A stretch of 64,000 bases of DNA from Loxodes magnus (taxonomy: Eukaryota; Ciliophora; Karyorelictea; Loxodida; Loxodidae): positions 182,486 through 246,485 of the forward strand of contig CAMPDV010000536.1 in assembly GCA_946699065.1 (NCBI GenBank). Direction: 5' to 3'. How positions within the stretch are numbered: the first letter of the stretch is position 1; every line of letters starts with the position of its first letter. The position numbers and the translations under genes were made by a program. This document shows, in pieces, positions 10,395 through 24,100 of this stretch. Below the pieces are notes generated by a model. It saw nothing but the letters and a program-made list of their open reading frames with translations, had not been told where the DNA came from and did not search any database.

Positions 10395-13300
10395 TTTAAT
10401 TTTTATAACTTATTTAAATAACTATTTAATTAAAATAACTCAATAAATTTTACTTACTTAATTTCAATACAATTAAACAATCAAATTATTTATTAAGCAT
10501 ACTTATAAGTATCTTATTTATAAAACATTGATTTTTCTATTTTTGTCTTAAAACAAGATAAGATATAAAACTAATAGTGTACAAACTTTTACAATTTTAA
10601 TTATTTTATTTCCTTTACTTTTAAATAAAAGGATAATTTATTATATCAAAAGTATTATAACAAAGAATTATATCCTTATTATAATAACTTTAATATGCAT
10701 TTATTAGTTACTACTTATTTGTGCTTTAAATCAAAGACTCTTAATAAGAAAACCTTATTTCTTTATAGACTCTTTTAAATAATAAATAAAATATTACAAT
10801 TCTTTTTAAAACTATTGCTATTAATTATTATTTTTCTCTTACATTTAATCCAAAAAAATTGTTTCTTTAATCTTTTTACTAATTAAAAAAAGTAAATGAA
10901 ATAAGTTTCTTATTAATTAGTTTGAATAAATATTAAAAAACATAAAATTATTTAAAACAAAGCATTTTTAGAATCTATAATATAAACTCTTTTAATTGTC
11001 CACTTTCTTACTACTATTTAATTAAAACTTTTTATTTATAAAGGTCTCTCTTATAATAATAAACTAATATAATTTATTATAATGTTGATTCTAAGCAAAA
11101 TATATAAATGTAATAAATATAAGTAGTAGAAAGTAAATATTTAAACTAGCTATAAATGGTGTATCACTAATTTTATCTTACAATTATTAAATAGTAATAT
11201 TTAATTTTATTATTAAAATAAGCTTTAATATGTTTAATTATATCTATTAAATACTTAAAATTTTATCCTTTTAGCTTTATTAGTTATTAATTAATTTCTC
11301 TTTAATTTAGATATTAGATTAGCTATAATTAATACATTTAGATAACTTTCTATTTTTATAGCAAACTAATATTATATTTATTATTTATGTTATTTTTGTA
11401 ATTATCATTTCTAATTAATAATACCTAAATTATTCTAGATTATTTAAAGATAAAAACTTAATTCTATTATTATATACAAATCTATATTATATTGTTAACA
11501 CTATTAATACTCTCTTTCTTAAAATTAGTTGTTTGTTCTTCAGAAAATTATAAGCTTTTAAGAAAGCATATTTTTAATATATTCTATTATTATTTTCTGA
11601 ATTAATAGAAAGAGTAAATTTAACATAATATGTTTCTTTGTAGTATTAGATAATATAAGTATTAGATTAGCTAGTATAAGTTATTTAAAACTAATCTAAT
11701 AAATTATTATTTACTCTTAATACATTTATTAGTCTACTATTATTCTATATCTTTCTGTTCCTAATCAACAATTCTGCATGTTTTTCTTTATATCAGATCC
11801 TCATTTATTAATCTTATTACAAAAGATTTAAACCTAAAAAGATGATATAGATAGTTATAGAAATATTTGAAGCTGAGTCATTAAAATAAGTTTAAATTTT
11901 AGATTATTTATAATTTTCCTAAATTTAAATTATATTTATATATTCCTTTTTATTAACTATCTTTTGTAATTAACTTTTGTTTGGAAAACTGACAAAAAGA
12001 TACATTTTGTAAAATATTTAGTCTTAATTTATCTAAGTTTATTTTAGTGACTATAAGAATATATTAAATTTAAAGTATTAATGATACTAGTTCTATAAAG
12101 CATTTAGGTAATTATATGTACTAAAATAAATAGTAAAGAGAAAACATTATTCTTTTATATAATTAAATAAAGAAAAGCTAGCCTAAATATTCAATAGAGT
12201 CAATTATTCATATATCTAAAATTCTCTATTTATCTTAAAATCAAGAGTTTAATATATTATAGCCTCCTTTACTAACTTATTTAGTAATACTAATTCATAA
12301 AATCTTAAAAGAAAATTCCTTTTTACTTTAACTGTACTTGCAAATATTCTAAGTCCTTTAACTAGTTAAAGATAGGCTTAATTAGAGACTAATAAGAAAT
12401 TTTCTTATCCTCTAGATAAAATATTTAATAAAGCTGTGGTTGCATTTCTTATTAATGAAGAATAATATTTTAAATTAAAATAAGGAAAATTAATATTTTT
12501 CTATTTGTTTAATAAAAATTTAAAATAATTTATTATATAAAATCTATTAATATTTTATAAAAAACCAAAGTAAATGCAAAAACATCAGCTAAATATAATT
12601 TAAAAAATATTAAGAAAATTTATAATTCTAAATGATATTATAAATAAATATTTTAAATATTTACTAATATTTAGATAAAACATATAATAAATTATGTAAT
12701 CTCTATTTTAACCTTAGAAATGTAGTAAAATATTTTTAAAAGTTAAATGAAAAATTATAAGGGGAACTTAAGAAATTAAATATTTCTATAAAAAATGAAT
12801 ATAAAATTTACTAATTATTTAATTGATACTATCAACTTCATTATTATTTAAAATTATTACTAAAAGAAAAAAATAAAGTATTAATTAATTATCTTAAAAA
12901 TTAAAAAAATTATAATTAAAAATTTTATATTTAACAATATTTGTGATAAAGATAAATATTAAAGAATATTAAAATCTTACAAATCTAGCATCGATTGACT
13001 TTTAAATATAGAAATTCAACATAAAAATAATTATTCTTAGAAATTTTCAATTTCAATTTCAATTTCAATTTCAAAAATATAAAAAATGTTAAAAATGTTA
13101 AAAAATTCTCTAACTCTCAGATTTTTATAATCAGCCTATTCAAAGATAGTTTATTTTTACTATTTTTCATAGATTATGGATGTATATATGGTATAAGTAT
13201 TAATTATTTTACTAATCTCAAATTTACTTCTGCTTAAGTGAAAACTTTTAATAAATAAGTAAAAATAATTTAATTTTTTATTTTCTAAACTTAATATGAA

Positions 13301-15361
13301 ATCCCACTAAATGTTTTTAAAAATAATATAATTTATATCAATATTAAGATTCTAACTTTAAATGTTAAGTAAAGTAGCAAAATAAATTATAATTTTGAAT
13401 TAAAAACATATTTATTTTTAATTTTATTGATTCAAATATGCCTATAAATAAAAAAATATGAAATTAAAACCATTTTTTATTAAAAGGAGAGTTAAAGATT
13501 GTCTAAGAACAATAAATAAAATTAAATTAAAGTTTTTGATAAATTTGTATTAATAAAATATAAACTATATAAATTTGAATATTATTCTTGCTTATTTAAA
13601 ATTTAATATTATTTAAATATTTTAAATATTTCTGGTAATTAAATTTTATAAAAACTTACTCATTTATAGTTATTAATTATTAGTGAAAATAATATTATTA
13701 TAATACTATTTATAATTTATTTACGTATATTTATTATTTTTATATATTAAATTTCATAGAAAAATAATTAGTAATAATTAGTATTTAATAATTAATGCAA
13801 TTCTACTAATTATAATTAAAATCCAAGTTTTCAAATTCTAGGTTTAACAGACTGGAAAATGCTATTTTTTTACTTAAAATAGGTACATAAGGAAAAATTA
13901 TTTATTTATAAAATAAATTATATCAATAGAGTATATATCCCTTCTTATTTTTAGTTTCAAATATCCTTTCTATTAACATTTATTTTTTAAACAATTTTGT
14001 CGAAACTAATTATAAAAATCTATTTTGTAATCAATTAAAAACTCTATCAAGTTGATAAGTAATATTTATACTTTTATCGAAGAGAATTTCTTTCTAATTA
14101 TATTATAGCAAGTGATTATCATACTTTCAAATATATATAAAAATTAAAATATAAATGAGAATAGCATTTTAAAGCCTTTACATTATAAAAAGATGTATTT
14201 TATAGATAGTAAATGTAAGCAAAGAAATGATAAAGTAATAAAGAATATAATAAATAATTTTATATAATGAATGGATTCTTTTTATCTATTATAAAAATAT
14301 TTAATTTCTTATTATATATTAAAATAATATATTTTTATATTTATAAAATAGTTTTAATTAATTTCTCATATAACTTTAGTTTAGCAAAATCTTTATAAAT
14401 TAAAAAGAATTTAGATATCAAATTTAAAATATTTAATTTGTAAAATGATTAAAAATTTAATAAAACTATAATATGATTTTAAGATATAATTAGAAATAAA
14501 AGAAAGTATAAAATTTATGTATCGTATTTAAAAAATATAATTAAACTTATTTAATATATTTAAATAACTTAAAAAATAATTTTCTTTATTTTTAAACATT
14601 TTAAGCATAGTTTTAAATAATTTTAAGTTATATATAAATATAAATATTATTATTTTAATAAAAATTATAAATCAAATAGTTTAATTTATATAATTCTTTC
14701 ACACTATATTTATAGCATTTTCATTTCTTATTATTTTTATTATTAGATTCTAAATATTTTTAATAGTGAAATTTTATATTTAGTTTTTATTTGTTTCAAT
14801 ACATTTTTCTTCGTTATAACTTTATTATTAAATTGTGTCATTTATAATATTTATCATATTCTTTTTTTGATTAAATATTATCTTATATTTGTTAAATTCT
14901 TGTCATAATAACTTATTAATATCGTAATTATATTACTTAAAATTTAAGCTCCAATTAATTTAATTCTAGCGAATATCTTCCAATAAATTAAATTTCTTCA
15001 CTATTAAATTAAATTAATCTATTTTTTCTATATTTTTAAATTATTTTATTTCAAATTGTCATATTCTATTAAAAAATTACTCTGATGTTTAATAAAGTTC
15101 GAAAAGTTATTTTTTGCTCATTTTTTCACTTAAATTTTTTTATATCAAGAAAAATTTGACTAAAATCTTAATTATCACAGTATCAGCCAAGCTTTTTTCT
15201 CAACTAGAATCGAATGATTAAGTTTAAATGAAATTCATAGTTTATTTAATAGTATTATTTTAATTTTTCATTTGTATTATCGATATCCTTTTTTATATAA
15301 AAGCTTCTAACTTTTGGAGTAAAACAAATATCTTTGGAATTAATGAGGAGAAAACGCATAC
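10395..15361. other. A/T-rich stretch, no recognisable gene
   Basis: Up to 11690 it belongs to repeat D. Beyond that it appears unique within the window. No codon-like G+C pattern, conserved motif or RNA-like hairpin cluster was found on either strand. A short hexamer tandem lies at 13045-13074. Confidence 0.5.
13045..13074. repeat. Tandem hexamer (TTTCAA) x5
   Basis: Five perfect head-to-tail copies of TTTCAA lie in an A/T-rich stretch. Immediately after is a short duplicated ATGTTAAAA unit. It is a simple microsatellite. Confidence 0.9.
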
Positions 15362-16298
15362 TTAAAATTAAATCATTTGATACTATAAAGTTTTAGATAA
15401 AACAGCAAATATTAGGTTTTGTAATTATTATTATATAAAATTGTTTCTCCATTATTAAGGAGTTTTACCCTCTCAAAAGTACAGCGCTTCAAGCTTTTCG
15501 CTGTTCGTTAAAATACTTGGGCAACAGAAAGATTACACGTACCCATCCGCGGGTTTTTTTAATAGGTTTTACGTTATAATTCCCTTAGGACTTGGTTATA
15601 GCTCCATTTTCTTCCTCTTGTTCGTACTTCCATTCTCGTGCAAAAAATCTTGTTCAGCCCAATTGCTTTTGTTCGCTTTGCTTATCAGAAATTCTATTGT
15701 TTCCATTGAAACTTCTTACAGTTCCGATATAGTTTTTATTGGTTTTAGAAGCGAAAGCATCTCTTCTTGATCGGAACTAGTCTCATTTGAAGTTAAGCTT
15801 AGGGTTTGACGATCATTGAGATCGATCCATTATTTAGCTATTCCATTCTTGATTCTTTTAGGAGTTGAATTTCATATTCTTATTTCACTACTTAATCCCT
15901 CAGCTAAGTTGTGTTTTATCCTAATGGTGTTGGATGCTGAAGAACGCATCCATTTGCGTTCATAGTCATCTATACGATCCCCGTCCATTTAATTTTCTTT
16001 GTGGCTTGAAAATTAGTTTTTTGTTCTAGTATTTAAACTTTTAAACCTCTTCATTGAAGTTCACCACTCTTAATGCAAACTACACTACATCAAATTGCTC
16101 AGAGTTAAAGCCAAAGGATCGTTCCTAGTCACGCAATATCATCTCCTACTGCCTTCGAGGCCTCTCTTCCGTTTTGGAGTTTACCAAGTTAGTTTCTGTC
16201 GTTTACGACTTTGGAAGTTGTTAGGTCTGTTATTAGTTTTTTTGCTGATAAAAGGTTGTTCTAATTAAAGAAAAGACGTGAGGTTAGAAGAATGACAT
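15362..16298 (-). pseudogene. Frame Y, copy B
   Basis: This is the counterpart of 3606-4545. It keeps much of the protein-like frame, including the region equivalent to SELQEVSIETKEFV, but carries one-base indels: an extra base before the FGFNSEQFDVVQF-like segment and a lost base near the KIKWTG-like segment. At the 3' end a TGA follows the ALYF-like motif and could be Trp or stop. The Met (16298) is followed by a frame that differs from copy A within ten codons. It is probably decaying; the function is unknown. Confidence 0.4.
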
Positions 16299-16610
16299 CT
16301 CGCTTCCTCTCTTCCTTTTTGTCTTTTGAAGAGGTGGCAAAGAAGCCCTATCGGATGTTTGACATTTTTTTAATTACATATAAATTGATGTAATTTATAA
16401 TTATCCAAGCTAGAAAAAACTTAAAATTTTATGAAGTTAATAATTTAAAATAATTTAATTATTAGATTTAACCTTTTAAATAAAATTTAGTCTTAAACAT
16501 TTTTTATTTTAAGTTTTGAATATTAAATTATTAAATTAAATTATTAAATTAAATATGTTAAAGTAAATAATTTTAATTATTTTTAGCTTTTAATATTGCT
16601 TCAATAAGAG

Positions 16611-18990
16611 CTTGCAATATTATTAGAATATAAATATTTAAAGGTAGTTTAATTAAAAGCGTTTTTAAAGTTTCTATCTATATAGAGGACAAAAACTCAA
16701 ACTCTATAAATATATTTCGCATTTCAAATGACGTGGATCACCATGCAAAGCAGCCCCCTAAATTTATGAGAATGATGAAAAACATATAGGATATCCTGCC
16801 ACGTCTTCTATTTGCTGTTATATTCTTTCTTTTTCTTGGTTGAAGATTCCTACTACTTAAATAGATTTTTCTGAAGGAATATAGTCAGTTTCCTCTTATG
16901 TTTCCTCTTATATTTCTTCCTGCTTTTCTTCACTTTCTTCTACATATTTTTGTTATACATCCTGATTTGCTCTTATAGTTTATCCAAATAACATTGCTAT
17001 AAGACTTGCTTATTCTTTACATGATTTTCTTTTTTTTCTCCAATTCATATCGTAATTGTTAAGCTTGGAAGTTTTTTCTTGAAAACCTCATATACTGCGC
17101 TATTTTAAAATACTGTTCTTGCAATTATAAATAAAATAAATTTGACTCCTAAAGGTGGCGTAGGTTTTTCTTCTTTATAACCATCTAAATTTCTCTTATA
17201 TAACTCGAGCATTTTCTTCAGTTCGATCTTTTGCTAAACTGAAAATAATAATTTTTCATTCTTTGCTATTTTAAGATGTATAAATTTGATTTGAAAAAGG
17301 ATATCTTAAGATTTGATAAATATTTAACATTTATTTAGTTTTATTTACTTTTTCTTATTCAGTTTATTAAGTACTAAGAACATTTTAAGTATTTTAGTCT
17401 ATTTTTAGTGGTATGGGACCATTTTATTATACTAATCTAAGCATTTCCTGTTCAAACAGCACATCTATTAAACTTACTAGCTCCTAGAATAAATTCAGCA
17501 ACTCCTGCTTCACTTAAGGAGCTTTTCCCACTTGGACAGATTGCTAAACATAGAATAGTAATTTCATTCAAATTTTTACAATTTTACCTTACTAAAAAAT
17601 AATTCTTCTAAGTAGCATATAAGCTAGACATTCTTCATGGTCTCTAAAATACTGTTCTGAAGCAATCTAATTCAAAATTTCAACTTATTGTCTTATTTTG
17701 CACTGAACTTCATACTTTTTTGTGTAAATATTCAATCAGTTAATCACTTTCAAGTATGCTTTTCATTTAAAGACTTGGAATATTTCTAGCAAATCTTTCC
17801 CAAATCATTCTAAGGATTTAGTCAGATAATCCATCAGCTGTTATATTTTATTGATGAGTAAAATATAAACCATAGAAAAAACATCATAAATCGGTTATTT
17901 AAGAATGCTTTACTATTTCAAAATATCTCATATTATAAAGTATGAAGTCATAGTCACTAGGATCAAGAAAAATTTTATAATCTCTATATTTTAAAGCTGC
18001 TTCAAGAGAGCTATTTCTCTTCATCATCAATTCTTCCAATAGCTATATTCCTTACAATTTCTACTAAAAGCTTACCAAGTTAGGAACTTTCACGGATTAT
18101 TCTCTTAGAATTGTTTATACAGTGCTTATCTTAGCCATATATAGGTTTAATATTTGTCTTTTCCTGATCTATAATAAGCCATTAAAGTACCATGAATACA
18201 TACTAGGTAAGACTAAACCATTTCAAGAGCATATATTTTTTATTTCCCCCTCTAATCTTAAAAACTTATTCTATGCATCAGGCTCTAGATGTACGAAAGA
18301 TGATATTAATCAGTTTTAGTTCTCAGGGAGTTTCTTTCTCCAAAATACTTTATTAATTATACCGCAAGGTAATAATCCTAAAACACCTCGCTAATTTACA
18401 CGCTTCATCCAGACCCAATTATTTGTTCTAAAATACAAACAGGTACAATTCCCATTTGTAATGCTACGTCTGTTTCTGGTAATTAAAAAACAAGCATTAA
18501 ATACACATAAACTTCAGTTTTGCCATCATGAGTTTTAAAGGTATCATTAAGTATTTCAAATCTACATTTTATCTCAATAAATTTTATCTCTCTGCAGCTC
18601 ACTATGTTGGAGATAATATTTAATAATTAATTATTGGAGACAGGCAATCTTAATAAGATATAAAAAGTACAGGGACTGTAAATTTAATAGCAATAAAAAG
18701 TGTTAATTAATATATAATAGATTTTTAGAATATTTATACTACTGAAGACGCGGTATTTGTCAGAATTAATTACTTGAACTATTCTTCAGAGATAAAAAAT
18801 AAAATGATATAATCACTGACTAAAGATAAGTAGCAAGATGTGCTTTACAAAGTCTTATCTACTTTTAATGAATCTTACTTTATTGTCTTGAATTGGTTAT
18901 TCTTTTAAAATTACATTGCAATGTATTATTTCAAATTCTATATAAAACTTCACACTGAATCTTAAATGGATCCCAACTCTGATGTAGCAT
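16611..18990 (-). pseudogene. Frame X, copy B
   Basis: This is the minus-strand counterpart of 865-3255 and ends at TGA 16611-16613. The readable parts agree with copy A residue by residue, for example LKYRDYKIFLDPSDYD against LKYRDYINFIDPSDYD, with length preserved there. The acidic tail and the YPICFSS...HLKC segment are retained. The total span (2380 nt) is not a multiple of three from the upstream Met, and the Met equivalent to 1303 is ATA. Either the start lies further in or the copy is frameshifted near its 5' end. Confidence 0.4.
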
Positions 18991-19649
18991 TTATTTTAAC
19001 AAAGTACAGTAACCTTAAATATTTAAAGAATTTAAAATAAATGACTTAACATTTTCAAATAGAACTTTAAGATTCTAGTAGTAGCAAATAATTTTAAATA
19101 AAGTTTAAATAAAATAGAATAAACATTTTATTCAGATGCAATAGGAAGGTTGAGTGCGATGCCTACTTCACACCTTTATTTTAAAGATTAAGATAATAAC
19201 ATTGACTAATAGAAATTTCCAACTTTTACTTACACAATATTAAACAAGACAATGATTAAAGAAATAGTATCAATTTTCAAATTAATGACCTTTAGTTACA
19301 ATTTTTAGTATTATTTGAGATATATGACTATTAAATAAAACACTCTGAAATTTGCATTTGCAGAGAATAAGAAACCTATTAACATATTTCTTAATGTGAA
19401 GCTCTGCAAGATTTAATGGAAGAATTTAAAGACTTGAAAAATTATGATTTGCTTAAACTTATAACTTACAAAAAATTTAAATTAATTCTAACTTCCATAC
19501 TCTAGGATAACTTTAACAAATTGACTTAAGAATTAAATACTTTCATTCAAAATTGCTTCATAGAAGAATTTAAATTTTAGAGTAAAAAACGAACAAGTGG
19601 AAGAGTTAATGGAATAATTTGGCTTGTGAGCAAGTGCAGAAGAAAATAA
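18966..19649 (+). CDS. LINE ORF2 C-terminal region with CxC-H-C cluster, copy B
   Basis: One frame of 684 nt (228 codons) starts at Met 18966 (MDPNSDVAFILTKYSN). The cluster is at 19353-19397: CICREQETYQHISQC, i.e. CxC-x7-H-x3-C. A helical basic tail follows. The same cluster spacing is seen at 38990 in an independent LINE fragment (CICGEYDTLQHVMEC), which supports the family assignment. In copies A and C the final codon is TGA; here it is TAA at 19647-19649, which would read as Gln, so the true end in B is unclear. No RT catalytic motifs precede it. It is divergent from frame X with a slight overlap of starts. Confidence 0.6.
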
Positions 19650-20260
19650 TTAAAGAAAATTAAATCAAGATTATTTAGATGGAAGTTGTAAAACATTTTT
19701 TATTATCTATATGAAATATGGTAAACACATATAAATTTTAATTATTATATATATTAATCAATATAAGTAAAAAAAATAACCATTTTTAATTTTTAACTTA
19801 GTTTTTAAATTTTATATCAAAACATTTTAATTTAAATTAGAATTATAATTGAAAATATTATTAAAATTAAGGCTTTGAAATGAAAGCTAATGTTTTCATA
19901 ATTAAATAATTTTTTTAATTAAATTAGTAATTAGTTATCATTTTCATATTATATCAAGATTAAAAATTGCTTTGAAAGCGTAACAATCTTTTTGCTTAAT
20001 TAAAATGCTGCAAAAATTTTAATTAATTATAAATAATAAAAATTAAAGTTTAGGTTTAAATCTTAAGTTATTGTCACCTTCAATTATCATTGAATCATTT
20101 CTTTATTCTTTCAATTCCATTTAAAGATGTAGTTTGTACTGATTTTCTTCTATTTTTTCTAATTTGCTGATTAGTTCTTTCTGCTTCTATTGCTAGTTTT
20201 GAGATTAACTACTCTAGTCTTGTGATATATTTCAAAATGCGTTAAGGTCTCTTTCTTAGG

Positions 20261-20581
20261 TCACGAGTCTCGATTCTATTTCCTCTGCAAGTTCAAGTTT
20301 TACATTAACTTCTTATTGTCTTTCTTCAACATTTTTACCTCTTCCTGGAGGTCTACCACCATTTTAACAAGCTAATCATAGTTTATTTACTATTATGTGG
20401 TGAGATTCGAGACTTCCGAGCGCATAATATTCTTATCCTATTTTTAGGTTTTTTTTAGAGGTGGGAGATTCATCCTGATTGATGATTTTTTATTACTCTT
20501 TTCCTGGTCCTAACCTTTCTAGGATGTCGTTAACTCCTACTTTTTAGGAGCCACGAAGAATCCCGGTTTGAATCCTGACAT
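20261..20581 (-). CDS. Coiled-coil ORF1-like protein, copy B
   Basis: Met at 20581 opens a 106-codon frame ending at TGA 20261-20263. It runs from MSGFKPGFFVAPKK through a Lys/Gln-rich stretch to a heptad-like MVVDLQEEVKMLKKDNKKLM. That segment is similar in style to LKEEVKRLRLENRALKNQV in the LINE ORF1 at 23124 and to NLQEEIKGLKQENQELRN at about 61900. After the TGA another frame continues the coiled coil (LEQLISKLAIEAERTNQQIR) to about 20060, so the last part is frameshifted or the TGA is Trp. It is probably a LINE ORF1 (RNA-binding chaperone) lacking a visible zinc knuckle; the homology is inferred. Confidence 0.55.
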
Positions 20582-22945
20582 CTTTTAAAAAAATAAGGTT
20601 AAAAGATAATAATTAATAAAGATAAAATGTAAGATAAACTTTAGAATTTATAATAAATAAAATTAAAAAAAGTAAAATTTCATTCAATTAACAGATAATC
20701 CTTATTATTTTTAATTTAGATCCTCTTAAAATAAAATAGATAAAAAGATATTTTAATTAATGTTATAATCTAAAAATATTAGAAGTAAAAAAAGAGTTAA
20801 ATCTTAAATGATTCTTTAGTAATAATATTTCTAGATAATCGTTAGTAAAGAAAAAGAAAATCATAAATTTTAAGATTTTTTATTAAGTTTATGAAGAAAA
20901 AATTAATATTAAAATTCATTCCTAAAATGAATTACAATTTAAACATATTTAACTACTAATTATTTAAATTTTACATATTTTTAAAAAGCTAAATTTTTAT
21001 ATAAATTAAAGAACTATTTCTAAAATTAAATAAATATTTTTATTATATATTAAAGAATTAAAAAATTTATAAATGTGCAAGGCAATTACAAATAAACCTT
21101 TCTTAAAAAAGAGTTTAGCGTTTAGAAAATTATAAATAAATATATAATTACTAAAACATTTAAACTAAAAATTACATAAATATTCTTATTTTTAGCAAAT
21201 TTTAGCTTTAAATTCTAAAATTAAAAGGTTATCTTAATTTAATAAATAGAGCGATAAAGATATCTAATAGTAAAAGATTGAAATTAAAAGAGATAATATT
21301 TATAGGATATTAATGAATCTATTAAGTAAAAAAGAATTTCTAAAGTTTTATTATTATTAAATAATTAATTCTAATGCTACATAATTATTTGATTTAGTAT
21401 AAACTAGCTAAAATGTAATAAAAATATAATATAAAATTAGTTGTTTAAGTTTAATAAAATAGATTTAAAATACTTTGATTAATATATAGTTAAATATTCT
21501 AAAAGGGATTCCTTGATTATGAAAGTTTTAAATTAGGCTTTTTAATAAATTGAATATGATTTAGTGATAATTTTAGAATATTTAAAGTAAATTAGGATTA
21601 TTTAATAAATGATAATTGAATTTGATTAAAAAGGATAAAATGATTAGTTAGTATTTTGACTTAAAGTAGTTAATGAATAATAGACTAATGATTTAATGAT
21701 TATATTGATTTTGAATAATAATGTTTATAGTTTTAAAATATTAGTAGTATAATCCCTTATAATGCTTTTATATTTTTGATGACTAATTTAAATTAATCTT
21801 TTTTGATAAAATAATAATTTAATTAATTAATTTTATTATTTTTAAATTAAATATACTAATTATTTATTTATCAATTCATAGTCATTTAACATTATTTAAA
21901 TAACATTTAACTATATCAACAGTAACTATCAAAACTACTATTACTACTATCAAATATACTATTTACATATTTTTACTAACAAACCTAAATAACTCATTTC
22001 AAATTACTTCTTTAATAACTTATATAATATCTATTTATTATTTAACATACAAATATTACATTCTACTATTATAACAAAAACTATAACCTATTTTACTTCT
22101 ACTAAATCCAAACCCATACCTAGTTATTAGATTATTAGAAACTAAAAAAAACTAAATACCATTTACTTTATTCCTATTAATATCAAACCTCTACTAACAT
22201 TATTTCTATTTCTTAAATAAGAAAAAGAAGCAATAGTTTAAGGGTACTTCTAAAATTAAAATTTAGAAATTTAAAATGTTTGCTTTAAAGTTTCCTTCTT
22301 AATAAACCGTTATTTGAGTTATTTGCTTTACTATAATAAAGCATAATATTATTTCCTAAAATAGTATTTTAACATAAGAACAACATGTATAAGAGAAAGA
22401 TTTAGATTATTTATCTATAATTCATTAAATATTGTACAAGTGTTGGGAATAATAGTTTATTTTTACCTTTCATTTTAATATCGACAATGATAGCTCCAAT
22501 TTAACAAAAATAATTCTACTTAGTAAAAAGATAAAATTACATCATTTAATCTTTATTCTCAAAATCAGAGTAAAGAAATTAATTTGAAGTAAGATAAATA
22601 TATTTTTTAATTAAGAGTTGTCAAGATAATCAAAACCTTGCTTACTTATGAATATTTGCAAATAAATATTATAATTGATGATTTCAAAGAGTTTAATAAG
22701 CATAGAATTATTAAAAAAAATTTATTATAATAATGCCTTTAAAGAAATGCAGTCATATAAACAGCGAAAAGATTTGTTGATTTAATAAGAGATATATAAA
22801 ACGTTTTCTCTTTAATAATATACGCTAAATAAAATAGACATCTAATTTAAGAAACTATTTCAATCTAAAAACTAATTACTTATACATATAATTTTTAATA
22901 TGAATTGAATCATTGATATATCAAAACTCAATTCAATAAACTTTG
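20582..22945. other. A/T-rich distal part of copy B, no gene seen
   Basis: Very A/T-rich, almost identical to 32178-34545 in copy C up to about 22260. No codon-like pattern or RNA-like structure is visible. The low divergence from copy C is notable given the absence of coding content. Confidence 0.5.
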
Positions 22946-23123
22946 CTTAGAGGAAAAAATGGTAGAAAGATTCAAGAAAGGCTTTTATACCACCTCCTAA
23001 AAAGGGGAGAGAAAGTAAGAACCCTCATCTTTAACTCACACATCTTCTTCCTAGAAATAATCTTCTTCTCAAAAACTTCAAGAATAATAGACTCAACTAG
23101 GAACTTCCAGATCAACTTAAAAG

Positions 23124-23552
23124 ATGGGACAAAAGCGCCAAAAGGCTACACCGATGACACCAACTGAAGAGGAAGGACCTAGAAAGGTGCTGGAGACGCA
23201 AGAAGCAGCAGCCGTGCGAGAGTTTGCGATGCCACAGTTCCAGGAAGAACAGGCATAAATTTTAGTCGCATTCTCTGACCTGAAGGAGGAAGTAAAGAGG
23301 CTACGATTAGAGAATAGAGCTCTAAAAAATCAAGTTAATGAGCTCAAGGAATGGAAAGAAAGCTTCTGGGAAGTCTATAATCGAGAGCAAAACACTTTCT
23401 TCAGGGAAATGGGATTGCTACAGCAGAGAACAACTGTGCTTGAAGAAAACAGCAAGTAGCAATAGTAGTAGGAATTCAAAGTTAGGACAATTCAAGATAC
23501 AATGGACATAGAAGGAGCTACTAATTTACCGAGAAGTCCAAACAAGAAATGA
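23124..23552 (+). CDS. LINE ORF1, coiled coil plus zinc knuckle
   Basis: Met 23124 starts MGQKRQKATPMTPTEEEG. A long heptad-rich helix follows (about residues 50-115: FSDLKEEVKRLRLENRALKN ... LLQQRTTVLEENS), then a Gln run encoded by CAA, TAG and CAG. The listed end is the first in-frame TGA (23550-23552). If that TGA is Trp, the frame goes on about 30 codons into RNKPRCFVCKQTGHKY, a CCHC zinc knuckle (CxxC-x4-H) at about 23570-23610 whose last Cys is lost at the deletion junction. ORF1 proteins of this type coat LINE RNA. G+C is clearly above background, consistent with coding. Upstream sequence (22946-23123) is also coding-like, so an earlier start is possible. Confidence 0.75.
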
Positions 23553-23616
23553 ATTAGGAATAAACCAAGATGCTTTGTATGCAAACAAACTGGACATAAA
23601 TATATTTATTACGTTC

Positions 23617-24100
23617 TGTTACATGCCAGATAATAGCTAAAATGAGAACATAAAAAATCAAGTATATAACTATATTAATTTGCTACTAAATCAATTCCCA
23701 AATAGCCCACATATTCTAACGGGAGATTTCAATGCTCCCCTATAAGATTATGGAGATAATCCTAATAATGACTATGGTAATACAAACAGATTCTAGGAAC
23801 TTCTTATTCAGAAGTATCTTGAAATAGTAAATAATATGAACAGCAACACTTGCATACATAAAGGAACATATTTTATGTATTGCAATGACTATATTGTAAT
23901 AAACAATCACCTGAAAATTAATCAATTTGAAAACTTCTAGGTTCATTATAACTAACTATTTACTGATCACATACTAAATATGGTAAATTTTCTCTTCAAC
24001 ACAATTCTCTATTTGGACATAATTACCTAAAGAAAATACAAAATTAGCAGGCTACAAGACCCTATTGACAGATAAAAATATTAAGAATCTTTTTTTTGAA
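23617..24100 (+). pseudogene. LINE apurinic-type endonuclease, C-terminal half
   Basis: The frame from 23617 reads CYMPDNSQNEN, then HILTGDFNAPLQDYGDN (the GDFN motif, catalytic Asp and Asn) and finally HYNQLFTDHILN (the SDH-type motif with catalytic His). These are the second-half signatures of the exonuclease-endonuclease-phosphatase domain that nicks target DNA in LINEs. The first half (QxN and ET motifs) is absent: the zinc knuckle of ORF1 runs straight into it. An eight-T run at 24090-24097 breaks the frame just after. The minus ORF at 23740-23946 is its antisense shadow. Confidence 0.85.

Larger units (their letters stand above)
6346..11690. repeat. Repeat D, copy 1, carrying a WD40 gene
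   Basis: This matches 38396-45136 in the same orientation (apart from an 804-bp LINE insert there). Its left part matches 62430-64000 and its right part matches 24725-27051. Similarity ends near 11690 and 45136. The left 2.9 kb is A/T-rich and non-coding with long T-runs and a few short G+C-richer motifs. The WD40 gene lies at 9311-10394 on minus. The part beyond it is again A/T-rich without a visible gene. Confidence 0.85.
15362..22945 (-). repeat. Large dispersed repeat, copy B
   Basis: This is the reverse complement of copy A over 15362-19860, then continues to about 22945. The whole length is a direct repeat of copy C (27052-34545; offset about 11.6 kb). From 19850 to about 22260 B and C differ at only a handful of positions, whereas the X/Y part is more diverged. 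The right end is where LINE sequence (22946 on) replaces the unit. Confidence 0.85.
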